NCBI GenBank assembly: GCA_949297285.1
Contig: CASFRL010000033.1
Coordinates: 19,808 to 83,807, forward strand
Source of the DNA: an uncultured Bacteroidales bacterium
GTDB taxonomy: Bacteria; Bacteroidota; Bacteroidia; Bacteroidales; Coprobacteraceae
Direction of reading: 5' to 3'
Length of the DNA: 64,000 nt
Under the pieces are notes generated by a model, which searched no databases, had not been told where the DNA came from, and saw only the letters and a list, made by a program, of their open reading frames with translations. Below are positions 36,515 through 45,628 of the stretch, one piece after another; position 1 is the first letter of the stretch; each line of letters opens with the position of its first letter. A program made the translations under genes and the position numbers.

Positions 36515-37816
36515 CTAAAATAAATAATTGATCCCAAGATCAATACTGTTTTCTCCATCCTCCCGGTTGAACGCTCTTCCCAATTCTGCAGAAAGGACAA
36601 AATTATGATTCATAACCAATTTCAACCCTATTCCTGCACTTGTATGAAAACGCTCTTTTTTGCCACTATATAGCAAAGGGTCATTACTCTCTTTTTGTAA
36701 ATTCGACCGATAGGATTGCAACACTATCCCCGCATCGAAAAACGGATTTGTTCCAATATACCAATTTTGCTTTAAGAATCTGATTGTCTTTGATCGTAAT
36801 CTCAACTCGATATTTGTCCAACCGATTCCGTTTCCAACTATTCGATTGCGCAATATTCCCCTTAAACTGTTTGTCCCTCCCAATCCTTCAGAATAGGTCT
36901 GCCTTATATAATAAGTATTTATATCAGATAAAAAATAAAATGGGACGTCTCCGAAAGGTGTAAATTGCAGGCCTATCCGTCCGGCAAGCGTCAATCGTTC
37001 TCCCCAAAGAGGCTGAAAGTAACTTAGATTTAATGTGCTCCTTACAAAAGAGTAACCGTCTCTGTTTATCCAATCAGGAGACAATGCTAAAATAAACTCG
37101 CCATACATCCCACGAGTCGGGTCAGCTTCTCTATCTCTTGAATCATAAACTAACCCGGCTTTCCATTGTAAAACATCGCCGCCATCGGCTTCATCCCGAT
37201 TTATTAATCCGGCTTCTATATACCGATTATAGAGATTATCAGCTCCGGCATATTTTTTTAATGTGACCGATTTTATAGCCATTCTTTGCCAACTGATACC
37301 GGCCATCCAATTAAGTTTTCCGAAAATAACCCCTTGTAATCCGAAAATCATCCGAATTTGTTTACGATCTATTTTATAGAAAGAGGCATTAAGATTCTCT
37401 ATATAAGGTGCATTACGCCCATTATATCCATAAAAATCGCACATATTATCGGGTAGATATGCAATATCTAAAGATAATCTGTGATTTTTCCATAATTGAG
37501 GAGAATCGTAAAAAAAGCAGTATGCTCCAGACCCTTTTGTATATCGGGCTATTTCAAAACAGAATTTATGTCTGTAATCAGGATAATTCGAACCATCACC
37601 GAAATGATATAATTCGCAGTATATACCATATTGGAATCCTAAATCAGTATTATACGTAATCTCTGGGAATGGCATTATACTCCAGCCCTTCTTGTTCTCG
37701 GAATTTGTCAGTGAATCTTGTAATGCAGCATACCCTTTTTCTATATACAAAATCGACAATAATCCGAAAAATAATGCGATAAACCCTTTTTTATGGCGTA
37801 CTAATAATGTATTCAT
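36515..37816 (-). CDS. BamA/TamA-family (D15-type) outer-membrane barrel protein
   Basis: A 433-residue barrel protein without obvious POTRA repeats. The ATG at 37816 (MNTLLVRHKKGFIALFFGLLSILYIEKGYA) is preferred over one five codons earlier because it starts the signal peptide. Features are the early strand IMPFPEITYNTDLGFQYGIY, GLVYDSRDREADPTRGMYGEFILALSP, LAGRIGLQF, the lid-loop motif EGLGGTNSLRGILRNRIVGNG, and the end LGINYLF with a terminal Phe. The patterns TRG and GG-x-NSLRG fit the bacterial surface antigen (D15) fold. It is a stand-alone gene; a transport or assembly role is possible but not shown. Confidence 0.82.
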   Translation of the reverse strand: MNTLLVRHKKGFIALFFGLLSILYIEKGYAALQDSLTNSENKKGWSIMPFPEITYNTDLGFQYGIYCELYHFGDGSNYPDYRHKFCFEIARYTKGSGAYCFFYDSPQLWKNHRLSLDIAYLPDNMCDFYGYNGRNAPYIENLNASFYKIDRKQIRMIFGLQGVIFGKLNWMAGISWQRMAIKSVTLKKYAGADNLYNRYIEAGLINRDEADGGDVLQWKAGLVYDSRDREADPTRGMYGEFILALSPDWINRDGYSFVRSTLNLSYFQPLWGERLTLAGRIGLQFTPFGDVPFYFLSDINTYYIRQTYSEGLGGTNSLRGILRNRIVGNGIGWTNIELRLRSKTIRFLKQNWYIGTNPFFDAGIVLQSYRSNLQKESNDPLLYSGKKERFHTSAGIGLKLVMNHNFVLSAELGRAFNREDGENSIDLGINYLF

Positions 37817-38046
37817 ACAACGAAAATACAATTTTTTTTTATCTGGTTCTTTTATACGAAGAAGAAGTTACAATAAAATGCTGCACTTAACATAGATAAA
37901 AACTCTATAATTTTTATCAGTTTTTTATCATGTGCTTCATTTTAATATATATCTAATCCTATTTATAAAGAATTGATCTTTAATTATTGTATTTTATATC
38001 AATTTGTTTGTATTGTAAAATTTGTAATTACATTTTGCTTATAGAC

Positions 38047-38079
38047 ATTGATTTTTGAAAACAAAATGAAATATATTTG
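38047..38079 (+). promoter_or_regulatory. promoter of the ammonium transporter gene
   Basis: ATTG (38047-38050) and TATATTTG (38072-38079), spacer 21, placed 37 bases before the start codon. No glnR/ntr-like operator was recognised. Confidence 0.55.
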
Positions 38080-38116
38080 CGTATAAATATTTCATAATGT
38101 TTAAAACAAATCTATT

Positions 38117-39466
38117 ATGCGAAAACGTTGGATTATATTATTTGGAGCTTTATTGTGTATCAGTTTTTTAGGATTATTTTATTCGAGTCATGAAGGTGTA
38201 TTTACAGACAATGATCCTAATTTAAATTTTGCAGATATTGCTTGGATGATTACGGCAACTATCTTTGTTTTGATGATGACACCGGGTTTATCTTTCTTTT
38301 ATGGAGGAATGGTTCGGTCTAAAAATGTCATATCTACTATGTTACAAAGTTTTATCGCAATGGGAGTAATCAGTATTATCTGGGTTTTTATAGGTTTCAG
38401 TTTGGCTTTCGGCGATGACATAGGACATTTTATCGGAAATCCTGGAACATTTTTTATGTTTATGAATGTCGGTGGAGATACAAACGAATTATTAGCTCCG
38501 ACGATACCGTTGGCATTATACGCGCTGTTTCAAATGAAATTTGCGATTATCACCCCTTCTCTGATTACCGGTTCATTCGCTGAAAGAGTGCGCTTTTCGG
38601 CTTATTTAGTATTTATGATACTATTCTGCATATTTGTATATTGTCCGTTGGCTCATTGGACTTGGCATCCTGACGGCTTTTTGCGGCAGATGGGAGTTCT
38701 TGATTTTGCCGGAGGAATTGTCGTTCATGCATCATCCGGAGTTGCTGCTTTAGCCGGAGCCATATTTTTAGGGAAGAGAAAAGAATCGGGGCAACCGGCC
38801 AATATTCCCTTTGTGTTGTTAGGTGCTGCGATGCTTTGGTTAGGCTGGTTTGGCTTTAATGCCGGCTCTTCCTTAGCGGCCAATGCTGTTGCCGTAAAAG
38901 CATTTCTAAATACCAATACAGCATCGGCAACCGCAATGATAACTTGGGTAGTATTCGATTGTTTAAGAGGACGAAAACCCTCGGCAATGGGAGCTGCTAT
39001 CGGAGCAGTTGTCGGATTGGTTGCCATAACACCATCGGCCGGATATGTAACTGTTGGAGAGAGTATTTTCATTGCCTTAGTCGTAACGCTCATCTGTAAT
39101 ATGGCTGTCTCATGGAAAAACAAGAAAAACTCTTTCGATGATGCGTTAGATGTGTTTCCTACACATGGCGTCGGAGGAATCATCGGAACAATTATGACCG
39201 GTATTTTCGTTTATAATGCAGCGGAGAATATTACTTATTGGCAAAACTTATTGAATCATGTATTAGCTGTAATAATAGTTTGCGGATACACGTTTATTGT
39301 CACCTATATATTGTATTGGATTACCGACAAGATGATTCCGATGCGAGTATCTGAAAAAAGCGAAAAAATCGGATTGGATATGAGCCAGCACAATGAAAAG
39401 TACGGTATTGAAACAAATAGAGAATTGGCTGAATATTTTGATCATGGGACAAATCTTAAACCTTAA
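38117..39466 (+). CDS. amtB: ammonium transporter (Amt/MEP family)
   Basis: A 449-residue inner-membrane ammonium channel. It has an N-terminal signal-like helix, then about 11 transmembrane segments, including IAWMITATIFVLMMTPGLSFFYGGMVRSKNV, the pore-lining histidines in HASSGVAALAGAIFLGKR and DVFPTHGVGGIIGTIMTGIF, and FAIITPSLITGSFAERV. A ~40-residue cytoplasmic C-terminus contains YGIETNRELAEYFDHGTN. No glnK/PII gene follows; a terminator does. Together with gltBD and asnB it completes ammonia uptake and use in the window. Confidence 0.95.
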   Translation: MRKRWIILFGALLCISFLGLFYSSHEGVFTDNDPNLNFADIAWMITATIFVLMMTPGLSFFYGGMVRSKNVISTMLQSFIAMGVISIIWVFIGFSLAFGDDIGHFIGNPGTFFMFMNVGGDTNELLAPTIPLALYALFQMKFAIITPSLITGSFAERVRFSAYLVFMILFCIFVYCPLAHWTWHPDGFLRQMGVLDFAGGIVVHASSGVAALAGAIFLGKRKESGQPANIPFVLLGAAMLWLGWFGFNAGSSLAANAVAVKAFLNTNTASATAMITWVVFDCLRGRKPSAMGAAIGAVVGLVAITPSAGYVTVGESIFIALVVTLICNMAVSWKNKKNSFDDALDVFPTHGVGGIIGTIMTGIFVYNAAENITYWQNLLNHVLAVIIVCGYTFIVTYILYWITDKMIPMRVSEKSEKIGLDMSQHNEKYGIETNRELAEYFDHGTNLKP

Positions 39467-39482
39467 GTATATTATATTTTAC

Positions 39483-39530
39483 AAAAAGCGAGGTTGCTCT
39501 AAACAAAAAAGAGCAACCTCGCTTTTTATA
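39483..39530. terminator. terminator of amtB
   Basis: AAAAAGCGAGGTTGCTCT (39483-39500) pairs with GAGCAACCTCGCTTTTT (39511-39527); a strong GC-containing stem with T run, 16 bases after the amtB stop. Confidence 0.92.
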
Positions 39531-39612
39531 TGATTATTTAAAATACCTAATAAAAAATAATAATCCATGATTATTATAATCAACATGATTATTATTTATG
39601 ATTTAATTACTA

Positions 39613-39620
39613 TATCTTTG
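39613..39620 (+). promoter_or_regulatory. -7 element of the M23 peptidase gene
   Basis: TATCTTTG, exact TAnnTTTG, 115 bases before the start codon at 39736. Confidence 0.5.
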
Positions 39621-39735
39621 TCTGTGCTGTTAAGATTTTAATAATGGCTATTCATCCGATAATAAATACAACTTTATCAAAGGGTATTATTATACGGCTT
39701 ATTTTTATTATTCGTTAATTTGTCAACTGTCAGAT

Positions 39736-41409
39736 ATGCTGAATTTACAATCTATTTTGTTATATCTATGCATGGGGATATTACCCTTTTCAGAGCCTGC
39801 CACTTTTAATTTTACAATAGATTCACCTCTCCATAGGACGATGTTTCTGAGTGGAAATTTTGGAGAATTAAGAAATAACCATTTCCATTCAGGATTAGAT
39901 ATAAAAGCGCAATCGGGAACTCCGGTATATGCTGTGGAAGACGGATTCGTTTCTCGAATAAGCGTTTCTCCATATGGTTTTGGACTTGCAGTATATATAG
40001 ACCATCCACAAAAAGGCATAACAACCGTATATGGTCATCTAAGTCGTTTTTCACCTTTGATAGACAAAGCTGTTAAGCAACAACAATATTCTCAAGAAAA
40101 ATTTTCTGTAAATTTCTATTTAAAAGAGGATGAGATCAAGGTAAAAAAAGGCCAAATCATTGCTTATAGCGGGAATTCCGGCAGTTCAGGCGGTCCACAT
40201 TTACATTTTGAAATAAGAGAGACAAAATCAGAATCTCCATTAGATCCAATGCCTTTTCTCAAATCATATTTAAAAGATACTCGACCGCCGCAAATTCGCT
40301 CTATATCGGTATATCCAGTAGAAGGAATCGTTAATAATGGATATGTTCGTAAAAGTTTTTCTGCTATCCGTCAAAAAAGCGGAACGATGACCCTTGCATC
40401 ACCCATAACGGCATGGGGGAAAATAATTCTTGGGGTCAAAGCCTATGATTATATGAATGAAACATCAAATATCTATGGGGTCTATTCTATTCGACTATTT
40501 GTAGATAATAAAATGGTCTATTCTTCAGCTATCGAACGTTTTTCTTTTGATGAGAGCCGTACGATAAACTCTTATATAGATTATGAAGATTGGATAAAAC
40601 AACGCTCTTTCGTAATGCGATCTTATGTGGCCCCGGGAAACTATTTGCCTTTTTATAAAAATGTGGTCGATCAAGGGATAATAACAATCGACCAAGAACG
40701 AGCCTATAAAATCCGTTATGAATTGAGAGACCGATGTGGAAATCTGACAACATGTTCATTTACAATAAACGGGAAAAAGCGGAATATTTTGATGGACCGT
40801 CCGAAAAACAATATCTGCTTATATGACCAGGATAATGCCATTAATACTAATGATATTTCTTTATTTATTCCTAAAGGTAGTCTCTATGAAAATGTACAAT
40901 TGAAATGTTCTCGGAATGATGACAATTCATACACTATCGGACAAGAATATATCCCATTACATTCATATTGTACGCTGAAAGTCAAAGTCCCATCCGATAC
41001 AATTATTAATAAACGGCAATACTATTTGGCTCGGGTTTCAAAAAACAGAGAGACACCCTATACCGGAATATATAAAAACGGATATTTGGAAGTTAAAATA
41101 AGAGAATTAGGGAAATTCGTCCTTAAATCGGATACAACCAATCCTGTAATTACTCCTTTATCATCTGCACAATGGGGAAATTTAGGGAAAATACGTATTA
41201 AGATCGGAGACAGACATACCGGTGTCGAATCTTTCCGAGGTGAAATCGACGGGAAATTTGCTCTTTTTGAAATGGATGGAAAATCTGCAATTTTAAGTTG
41301 TAAACTTGATCCGAAACGAATAGAAAAGAACAAAAAACATTCTTTGAAACTTACCGTTGTCGATCGCTGTGGAAATCAGTCTGTTTATGAGAATTCTTTC
41401 TATTGGTAA
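39736..41409 (+). CDS. M23-family metallopeptidase (LytM-like) with C-terminal sandwich domains
   Basis: A 557-residue exported protein. A short hydrophobic N-terminus serves as signal. The M23 domain (about 35-165) has zinc ligands in NHFHSGLDIKA, then VYGHLSRF, and HLHFEIRETKS with the HxH motif. GSSGGPHLHFE is complete, so the peptidase should be active against peptidoglycan cross-bridges. Residues 180-557 hold several beta-sandwich segments (DRCGNLTTCSFTING; DRHTGVESFRGEIDGKF; DRCGNQSVYENSFYW at the end) that may bind the wall. The C69 dipeptidase gene follows after 19 bases. Confidence 0.88.
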   Translation: MLNLQSILLYLCMGILPFSEPATFNFTIDSPLHRTMFLSGNFGELRNNHFHSGLDIKAQSGTPVYAVEDGFVSRISVSPYGFGLAVYIDHPQKGITTVYGHLSRFSPLIDKAVKQQQYSQEKFSVNFYLKEDEIKVKKGQIIAYSGNSGSSGGPHLHFEIRETKSESPLDPMPFLKSYLKDTRPPQIRSISVYPVEGIVNNGYVRKSFSAIRQKSGTMTLASPITAWGKIILGVKAYDYMNETSNIYGVYSIRLFVDNKMVYSSAIERFSFDESRTINSYIDYEDWIKQRSFVMRSYVAPGNYLPFYKNVVDQGIITIDQERAYKIRYELRDRCGNLTTCSFTINGKKRNILMDRPKNNICLYDQDNAINTNDISLFIPKGSLYENVQLKCSRNDDNSYTIGQEYIPLHSYCTLKVKVPSDTIINKRQYYLARVSKNRETPYTGIYKNGYLEVKIRELGKFVLKSDTTNPVITPLSSAQWGNLGKIRIKIGDRHTGVESFRGEIDGKFALFEMDGKSAILSCKLDPKRIEKNKKHSLKLTVVDRCGNQSVYENSFYW

Positions 41410-41428
41410 ATACCTAACATATATTTTT

Positions 41429-43066
41429 ATGAAAAAATTGATCTTATTATGCGCATGCTGTTGGGGAATAATCATTTCTGATACGCAAGCATGTACAAGT
41501 TTTTTGGCTGGGAAAAATGCGACAGTAGACGGATCTACATTTATCACTTATGCTGCAGACTCCCATACACTATACGGTTCGTTAAAAATTATTCCGGCAG
41601 CAAGACATCCCAAGAACAGTACAATGGAAATTAGAGAATGGGATACCAATAAAACATTGGGACGTATTCCACAAGTTGAATACACCTATAAGGTTATCGG
41701 GAATATGAACGAACATCAATTATCGATAACCGAATCTACATGGGGCGGGCGTCCTGAACTTGTAGACAGTACAGGAATAATTGATTACGGAAGTTTAATA
41801 TATATTGCTTTACAACGGGCAAAAACTGCACGGGAGGCAATTACGGTTATGACAGACTTGGTCGACGAATACGGTTATTACAGTTCGGGAGAATCTTTCT
41901 CTATCGCCGATCCGGAAGAAGTTTGGATTATGGAAATGATTGGGAAAGGACCTCAAAATCATGGTGCAGTATGGGTTGCCGTACGTATTCCGGATGATTG
42001 TATCGCCGCTCATGCCAATCAAGCCCGAATACATAAGTTCCCGTTAGAAGATAAAGAAAATTGTTTATATTCTCCAGATGTCATTTCGTTTGCCAGAGAG
42101 CAAGGCTATTTCAAAGGGTTAAATAAAGATTTTAGCTTCTCCGAAGCATATGCTCCGGCCGATTTCGGCACATTAAGAGGGTGTGAAGCAAGGGTATGGA
42201 GCTTTTATAACCGCTTTAATAGCTCTATGGAGAAATATTTGCCCTATATAAACGGGACATCTAAAGAGTATTTACCCCTTTACATAAAGCCCGATCGTAA
42301 ATTATCGGTACAAGATATGAAAGATGCCATGCGAGACCACTTTGAAGGTACCCCCTTCGATATGACAAAAGATGTGGGTGCCGGTCCCTTTAAATGCCCT
42401 TATCGATTCCGGCCCTTGACCTTCACCGTAGACAGTGTAGAATATACGAACGAAAGGGCAACTGCGACACAACAAACCGCTTTTACGCTGGTTGCTCAGA
42501 TGCGTTCATGGTTGCCGAATGCAATAGGTGGCGTTTTATGGTTCGGCGTAGATGATGCAAATACTTGTATATATGTGCCGTTATATACCTGTTTAAATGA
42601 AGCTCCCGAATGTTATAGCGAATCGAATGGCAGTATGTACGATTTTTCCTGGACCTCTGCATTTTGGATACATAATTGGGTTGCCAATATGGCTTATGCC
42701 CGCTATGATCAAATGATAGAAGACATTCGACCGGTACAAAAAAGTATAGAATCGACCTTTAATAGTCAACAACCGATTATAGAAAAAGTCGCTAATGACT
42801 TGTATCGTAATGATCCGATATCGGCAACACGCTTTTTGAATGCTTATAGCATTGCACAAGCCCAACAAACAACAGCCAGATGGAAAGAATTGGGAGAATT
42901 CCTGTTAGTGAAATATCTTGACGGGAATCGGAAAAAAGAAAAAAACGGCCGTTTTTTAGAAAATGGATATGGATTACCCGCCGAGCCTGATTTTCCGGGT
43001 TATTCAGAAGAGTATTATCGTGCAATAGCCAAAGATGCCGGAGATCGTTTAAAAGTTTCTTTTTAA
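41429..43066 (+). CDS. C69-family dipeptidase (PepD-like, N-terminal Cys nucleophile)
   Basis: A 545-residue Ntn-type hydrolase. The start is ATG 41429 (MKKLILLCACCWGIIISDTQA), which gives a signal peptide; the open frame runs further upstream into the M23 gene. Cleavage after TQA would expose Cys as N-terminal nucleophile in CTSFLAGKNATVDGSTFITYAADS, the C69 motif. Further family motifs are TESTWGGRPEL, EVWIMEMIGKGP, VAVRIPDDCIAAHANQARI and GVLWFGVDDANTCIYVPLY. It cleaves dipeptides and probably acts in the periplasm. Cotranscription with the M23 peptidase suggests joint processing of peptides. Confidence 0.9.
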   Translation: MKKLILLCACCWGIIISDTQACTSFLAGKNATVDGSTFITYAADSHTLYGSLKIIPAARHPKNSTMEIREWDTNKTLGRIPQVEYTYKVIGNMNEHQLSITESTWGGRPELVDSTGIIDYGSLIYIALQRAKTAREAITVMTDLVDEYGYYSSGESFSIADPEEVWIMEMIGKGPQNHGAVWVAVRIPDDCIAAHANQARIHKFPLEDKENCLYSPDVISFAREQGYFKGLNKDFSFSEAYAPADFGTLRGCEARVWSFYNRFNSSMEKYLPYINGTSKEYLPLYIKPDRKLSVQDMKDAMRDHFEGTPFDMTKDVGAGPFKCPYRFRPLTFTVDSVEYTNERATATQQTAFTLVAQMRSWLPNAIGGVLWFGVDDANTCIYVPLYTCLNEAPECYSESNGSMYDFSWTSAFWIHNWVANMAYARYDQMIEDIRPVQKSIESTFNSQQPIIEKVANDLYRNDPISATRFLNAYSIAQAQQTTARWKELGEFLLVKYLDGNRKKEKNGRFLENGYGLPAEPDFPGYSEEYYRAIAKDAGDRLKVSF

Positions 43067-43151
43067 AGAATATAAAACAATTTCTTCATTTCTATTTCTC
43101 AATTGATTAAAAATAGAAATATGTTTTTCGAGATTAAACAAAACTTTTTTA

Positions 43152-43159
43152 TATATTTG
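43152..43159 (+). promoter_or_regulatory. -7 element of the phosphohexomutase gene
   Basis: TATATTTG matches TAnnTTTG, 38 bases before the start at 43198. Confidence 0.5.
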
Positions 43160-43197
43160 TGTTATGATGTTATGAAATTTTTCTAAAACCGAATTGT

Positions 43198-44946
43198 ATG
43201 GAAAATGAAACCTTATTGAAAGAAGTAACTGCGAAAGCACAAACATGGCTGGGTGAAGGCTATGATGATGCCACTAAAGCCGAAGTGAGAAGGATGCTGG
43301 ATAACGATGATAAAACGGAACTTATAGAATCATTTTATAAAGACCTCGAATTTGGGACAGGAGGTTTGCGTGGCATAATGGGTGCAGGGACAAACCGAAT
43401 GAATATATATACAGTAGGTGCGGCAACGCAAGGTTTGTCTAATTATCTGAAAAAAGAATTTACCGGAATCCCGCAAATAAAAGTAGTAATAGGACACGAC
43501 TGTCGCAATAATAGTCGTTTGTTTGCAGAAATTTCTGCAAACATATTTTCTGCGAACGGAATAAAGGTATATCTTTTCGAATCGTTGCGTCCTACACCGG
43601 AAATGTCTTTCGCTATACGTGCTTTAGGATGCCAAAGCGGTATTATATTAACTGCTTCGCATAATCCTAAAGAATATAATGGATATAAGGCATATTGGAG
43701 TGATGGTGCACAAATGATTTCCCCACACGACAAAAATACGATTGCAGAAGTAAATAAAATCCGTTCTGTTGCCGATATTAAATTCGAAGCCAATCCTGCC
43801 TTAATCGAAATAATAGGAGAGGAAGTAGATAAACTCTTCCTTGACAAAATCAAAACGTTATCATTGAATCCGGATGCCATCGAACGGCATAAAGATATGA
43901 AGATCGTTTATACTCCTATACACGGTACCGGTGTAAAATTGATTCCGGCATCGTTGAAAAACTTCGGATTTACAAACATTATTCATGTCCCGGAACAGGA
44001 TGTCGTCAGCGGAGATTTCCCGACCGTTGTCTCTCCGAACCCGGAAGAACCGGCAGCATTAGATATGGCAATACGCAAAGGTATAGAAGTTGATGCCGAT
44101 ATTATTTTGGCTTCAGATCCGGATGCTGACCGTATTGGGGTTGCCGTTAAAAACGATAAAGGAGAATTTGTCCTTATCAATGGAAACCAAATCGTTATGA
44201 TTTTGCTGAATTATCTGATGACCCAATATAAAGAATCAGGAAAACTTACCGGAAATGAATATATTGTAAAAACTATTGTAACGACAGAATTGATAAAAAC
44301 AATTGCTGATCGCAATAATATAGTTTGTTATGATTGTTATACCGGATTTAAATGGATTGCATCAATCATTAGAGAATTAGAAGGCAAAAAGAAATATATC
44401 GGTGGAGGTGAAGAAAGTTATGGTTTCTTAGCTGAAGATTTCGCTCGAGATAAAGATGCCGTATCGTCTATTTCGTTAATGGCTGAAGTGGCAGCATGGG
44501 CAAAAGATAATGGAAAGACAGTATATGAAATGTTACAAGATATCTATCTTACGTATGGATTTTCTAAAGAAAAAGGTATTTCCGTAGTTCGCAAAGGAAA
44601 ATCCGGAGCAGAAGAGATAGAAGCTATGATGAAAAACTTTAGGGACAATCCGTTGACGGAAATTGCCGGGTCGAAAGTCGTTTTGACTAAAGATTTCTCA
44701 ACTTTGGTTGCCAATGATTTGGTAGAAAACGAAAAATATACATTGGATATGCCGACCACATCGAATGTATTGCAATATTTTACGGAAGACGGAACTAAAG
44801 TATCTATACGTCCTTCGGGAACAGAGCCAAAGATCAAATTTTACATAGAAGTGAAAGGAGAACTCAAATCTCGTGAAGATTATGATAAAGCCAATGAGTT
44901 GGCAAATCAGAAAATAGAAGCGGTAAAGGCTTCTCTCGGGATTTGA
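43198..44946 (+). CDS. phospho-sugar mutase (phosphoglucomutase/phosphomannomutase)
   Basis: A 582-residue alpha-D-phosphohexomutase that interconverts hexose 1- and 6-phosphates through a phosphoserine. The active-site loop is GIILTASHNPKEYNGYK (Ser phosphorylated), the metal loop ASDPDADRIGVAV, the sugar-binding loop GGGEESYGFLAEDF and the phosphate-binding loop SIRPSGTEPKIKFYI. The length matches the ~580-residue PGM/PMM group. Glucose 1-phosphate or mannose 1-phosphate would feed nucleotide sugars such as those used by the polysaccharide locus, though the genes are not linked. Confidence 0.94.
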   Translation: MENETLLKEVTAKAQTWLGEGYDDATKAEVRRMLDNDDKTELIESFYKDLEFGTGGLRGIMGAGTNRMNIYTVGAATQGLSNYLKKEFTGIPQIKVVIGHDCRNNSRLFAEISANIFSANGIKVYLFESLRPTPEMSFAIRALGCQSGIILTASHNPKEYNGYKAYWSDGAQMISPHDKNTIAEVNKIRSVADIKFEANPALIEIIGEEVDKLFLDKIKTLSLNPDAIERHKDMKIVYTPIHGTGVKLIPASLKNFGFTNIIHVPEQDVVSGDFPTVVSPNPEEPAALDMAIRKGIEVDADIILASDPDADRIGVAVKNDKGEFVLINGNQIVMILLNYLMTQYKESGKLTGNEYIVKTIVTTELIKTIADRNNIVCYDCYTGFKWIASIIRELEGKKKYIGGGEESYGFLAEDFARDKDAVSSISLMAEVAAWAKDNGKTVYEMLQDIYLTYGFSKEKGISVVRKGKSGAEEIEAMMKNFRDNPLTEIAGSKVVLTKDFSTLVANDLVENEKYTLDMPTTSNVLQYFTEDGTKVSIRPSGTEPKIKFYIEVKGELKSREDYDKANELANQKIEAVKASLGI

Positions 44947-44960
44947 TCTGAGAATTCAAT

Positions 44961-45000
44961 AAAGAGAGTTTAAGAAATTTTCTTAAACCCTCTTTATCTC
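44961..45000 (+). terminator. terminator of the phosphohexomutase gene
   Basis: AAAGAGAGTTTAAGAA pairs with TTCTTAAACCCTCTTT with one mismatch, followed by TATCTCTTTTG. Confidence 0.75.
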
Positions 45001-45628
45001 TTTTGTGCAGATAATGCAATATTCCTCAAAAAAAAAGATGAATCGGAAATATCCAAATTTTCTGATTCATTGAAACGATTATCGATGTTTAAGTTTAAGA
45101 GATGATAGATAATCGTTGTTCTTTATAAGGTGAAAATTCTGAAGTATAAAAAATAAAAAGAAATGTCGTACAAGGCAATCTCGGACAACCTTCGTTTGAG
45201 ATTTTTGATTGTATACGACTGATTCTGAAAGTGAAAGGCCAATGTAGAATTTCTGATTGGCAAATATGCAAAGCTATTGTTGAAAGGGAGCAATCTGTTA
45301 TAACCTTTCCGCCAATAGCCTAAAGCAAAGTATTCAGAAATAGACAAAATTTCTTTGTTTATATTCTGCTGATAATCACGTTCAGATATTCTTTGATGAG
45401 AAAAACGTTATTGAGATAAATTTTATCAATAGCGGGTAAGATACATTATTCGAATTATATTGGACTCACATAAATATGATGCTGAGACGAATACTGTAAA
45501 TGGTATAAAAACAGATGCATTTGTTTGATTATCAAAGGGAAAAATACCCTGTTAGATTTTATGCCATAATGAATAATTGAATAATGCATTAAAAAAATTT
45601 TCTTTAAGAGATTTATAAAAATAATATA
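45001..45628. other. 628-base stretch without a supported gene
   Basis: A 74-codon minus-strand frame (45123-45347) is present but has no recognisable domain or ribosome-binding context. The region may be a regulatory zone for the carbohydrate genes or a decayed gene. No consensus promoter was found before 45629. Confidence 0.4.

Noticed and set aside
41357..41428. Longer N-terminus for the C69 dipeptidase
   Set aside because: It would overlap the M23 gene and bury the signal peptide that must expose the Cys nucleophile.
45123..45347. 74-codon minus-strand frame
   Set aside because: No start context, domain or neighbour supports it; kept only as part of the gap description.
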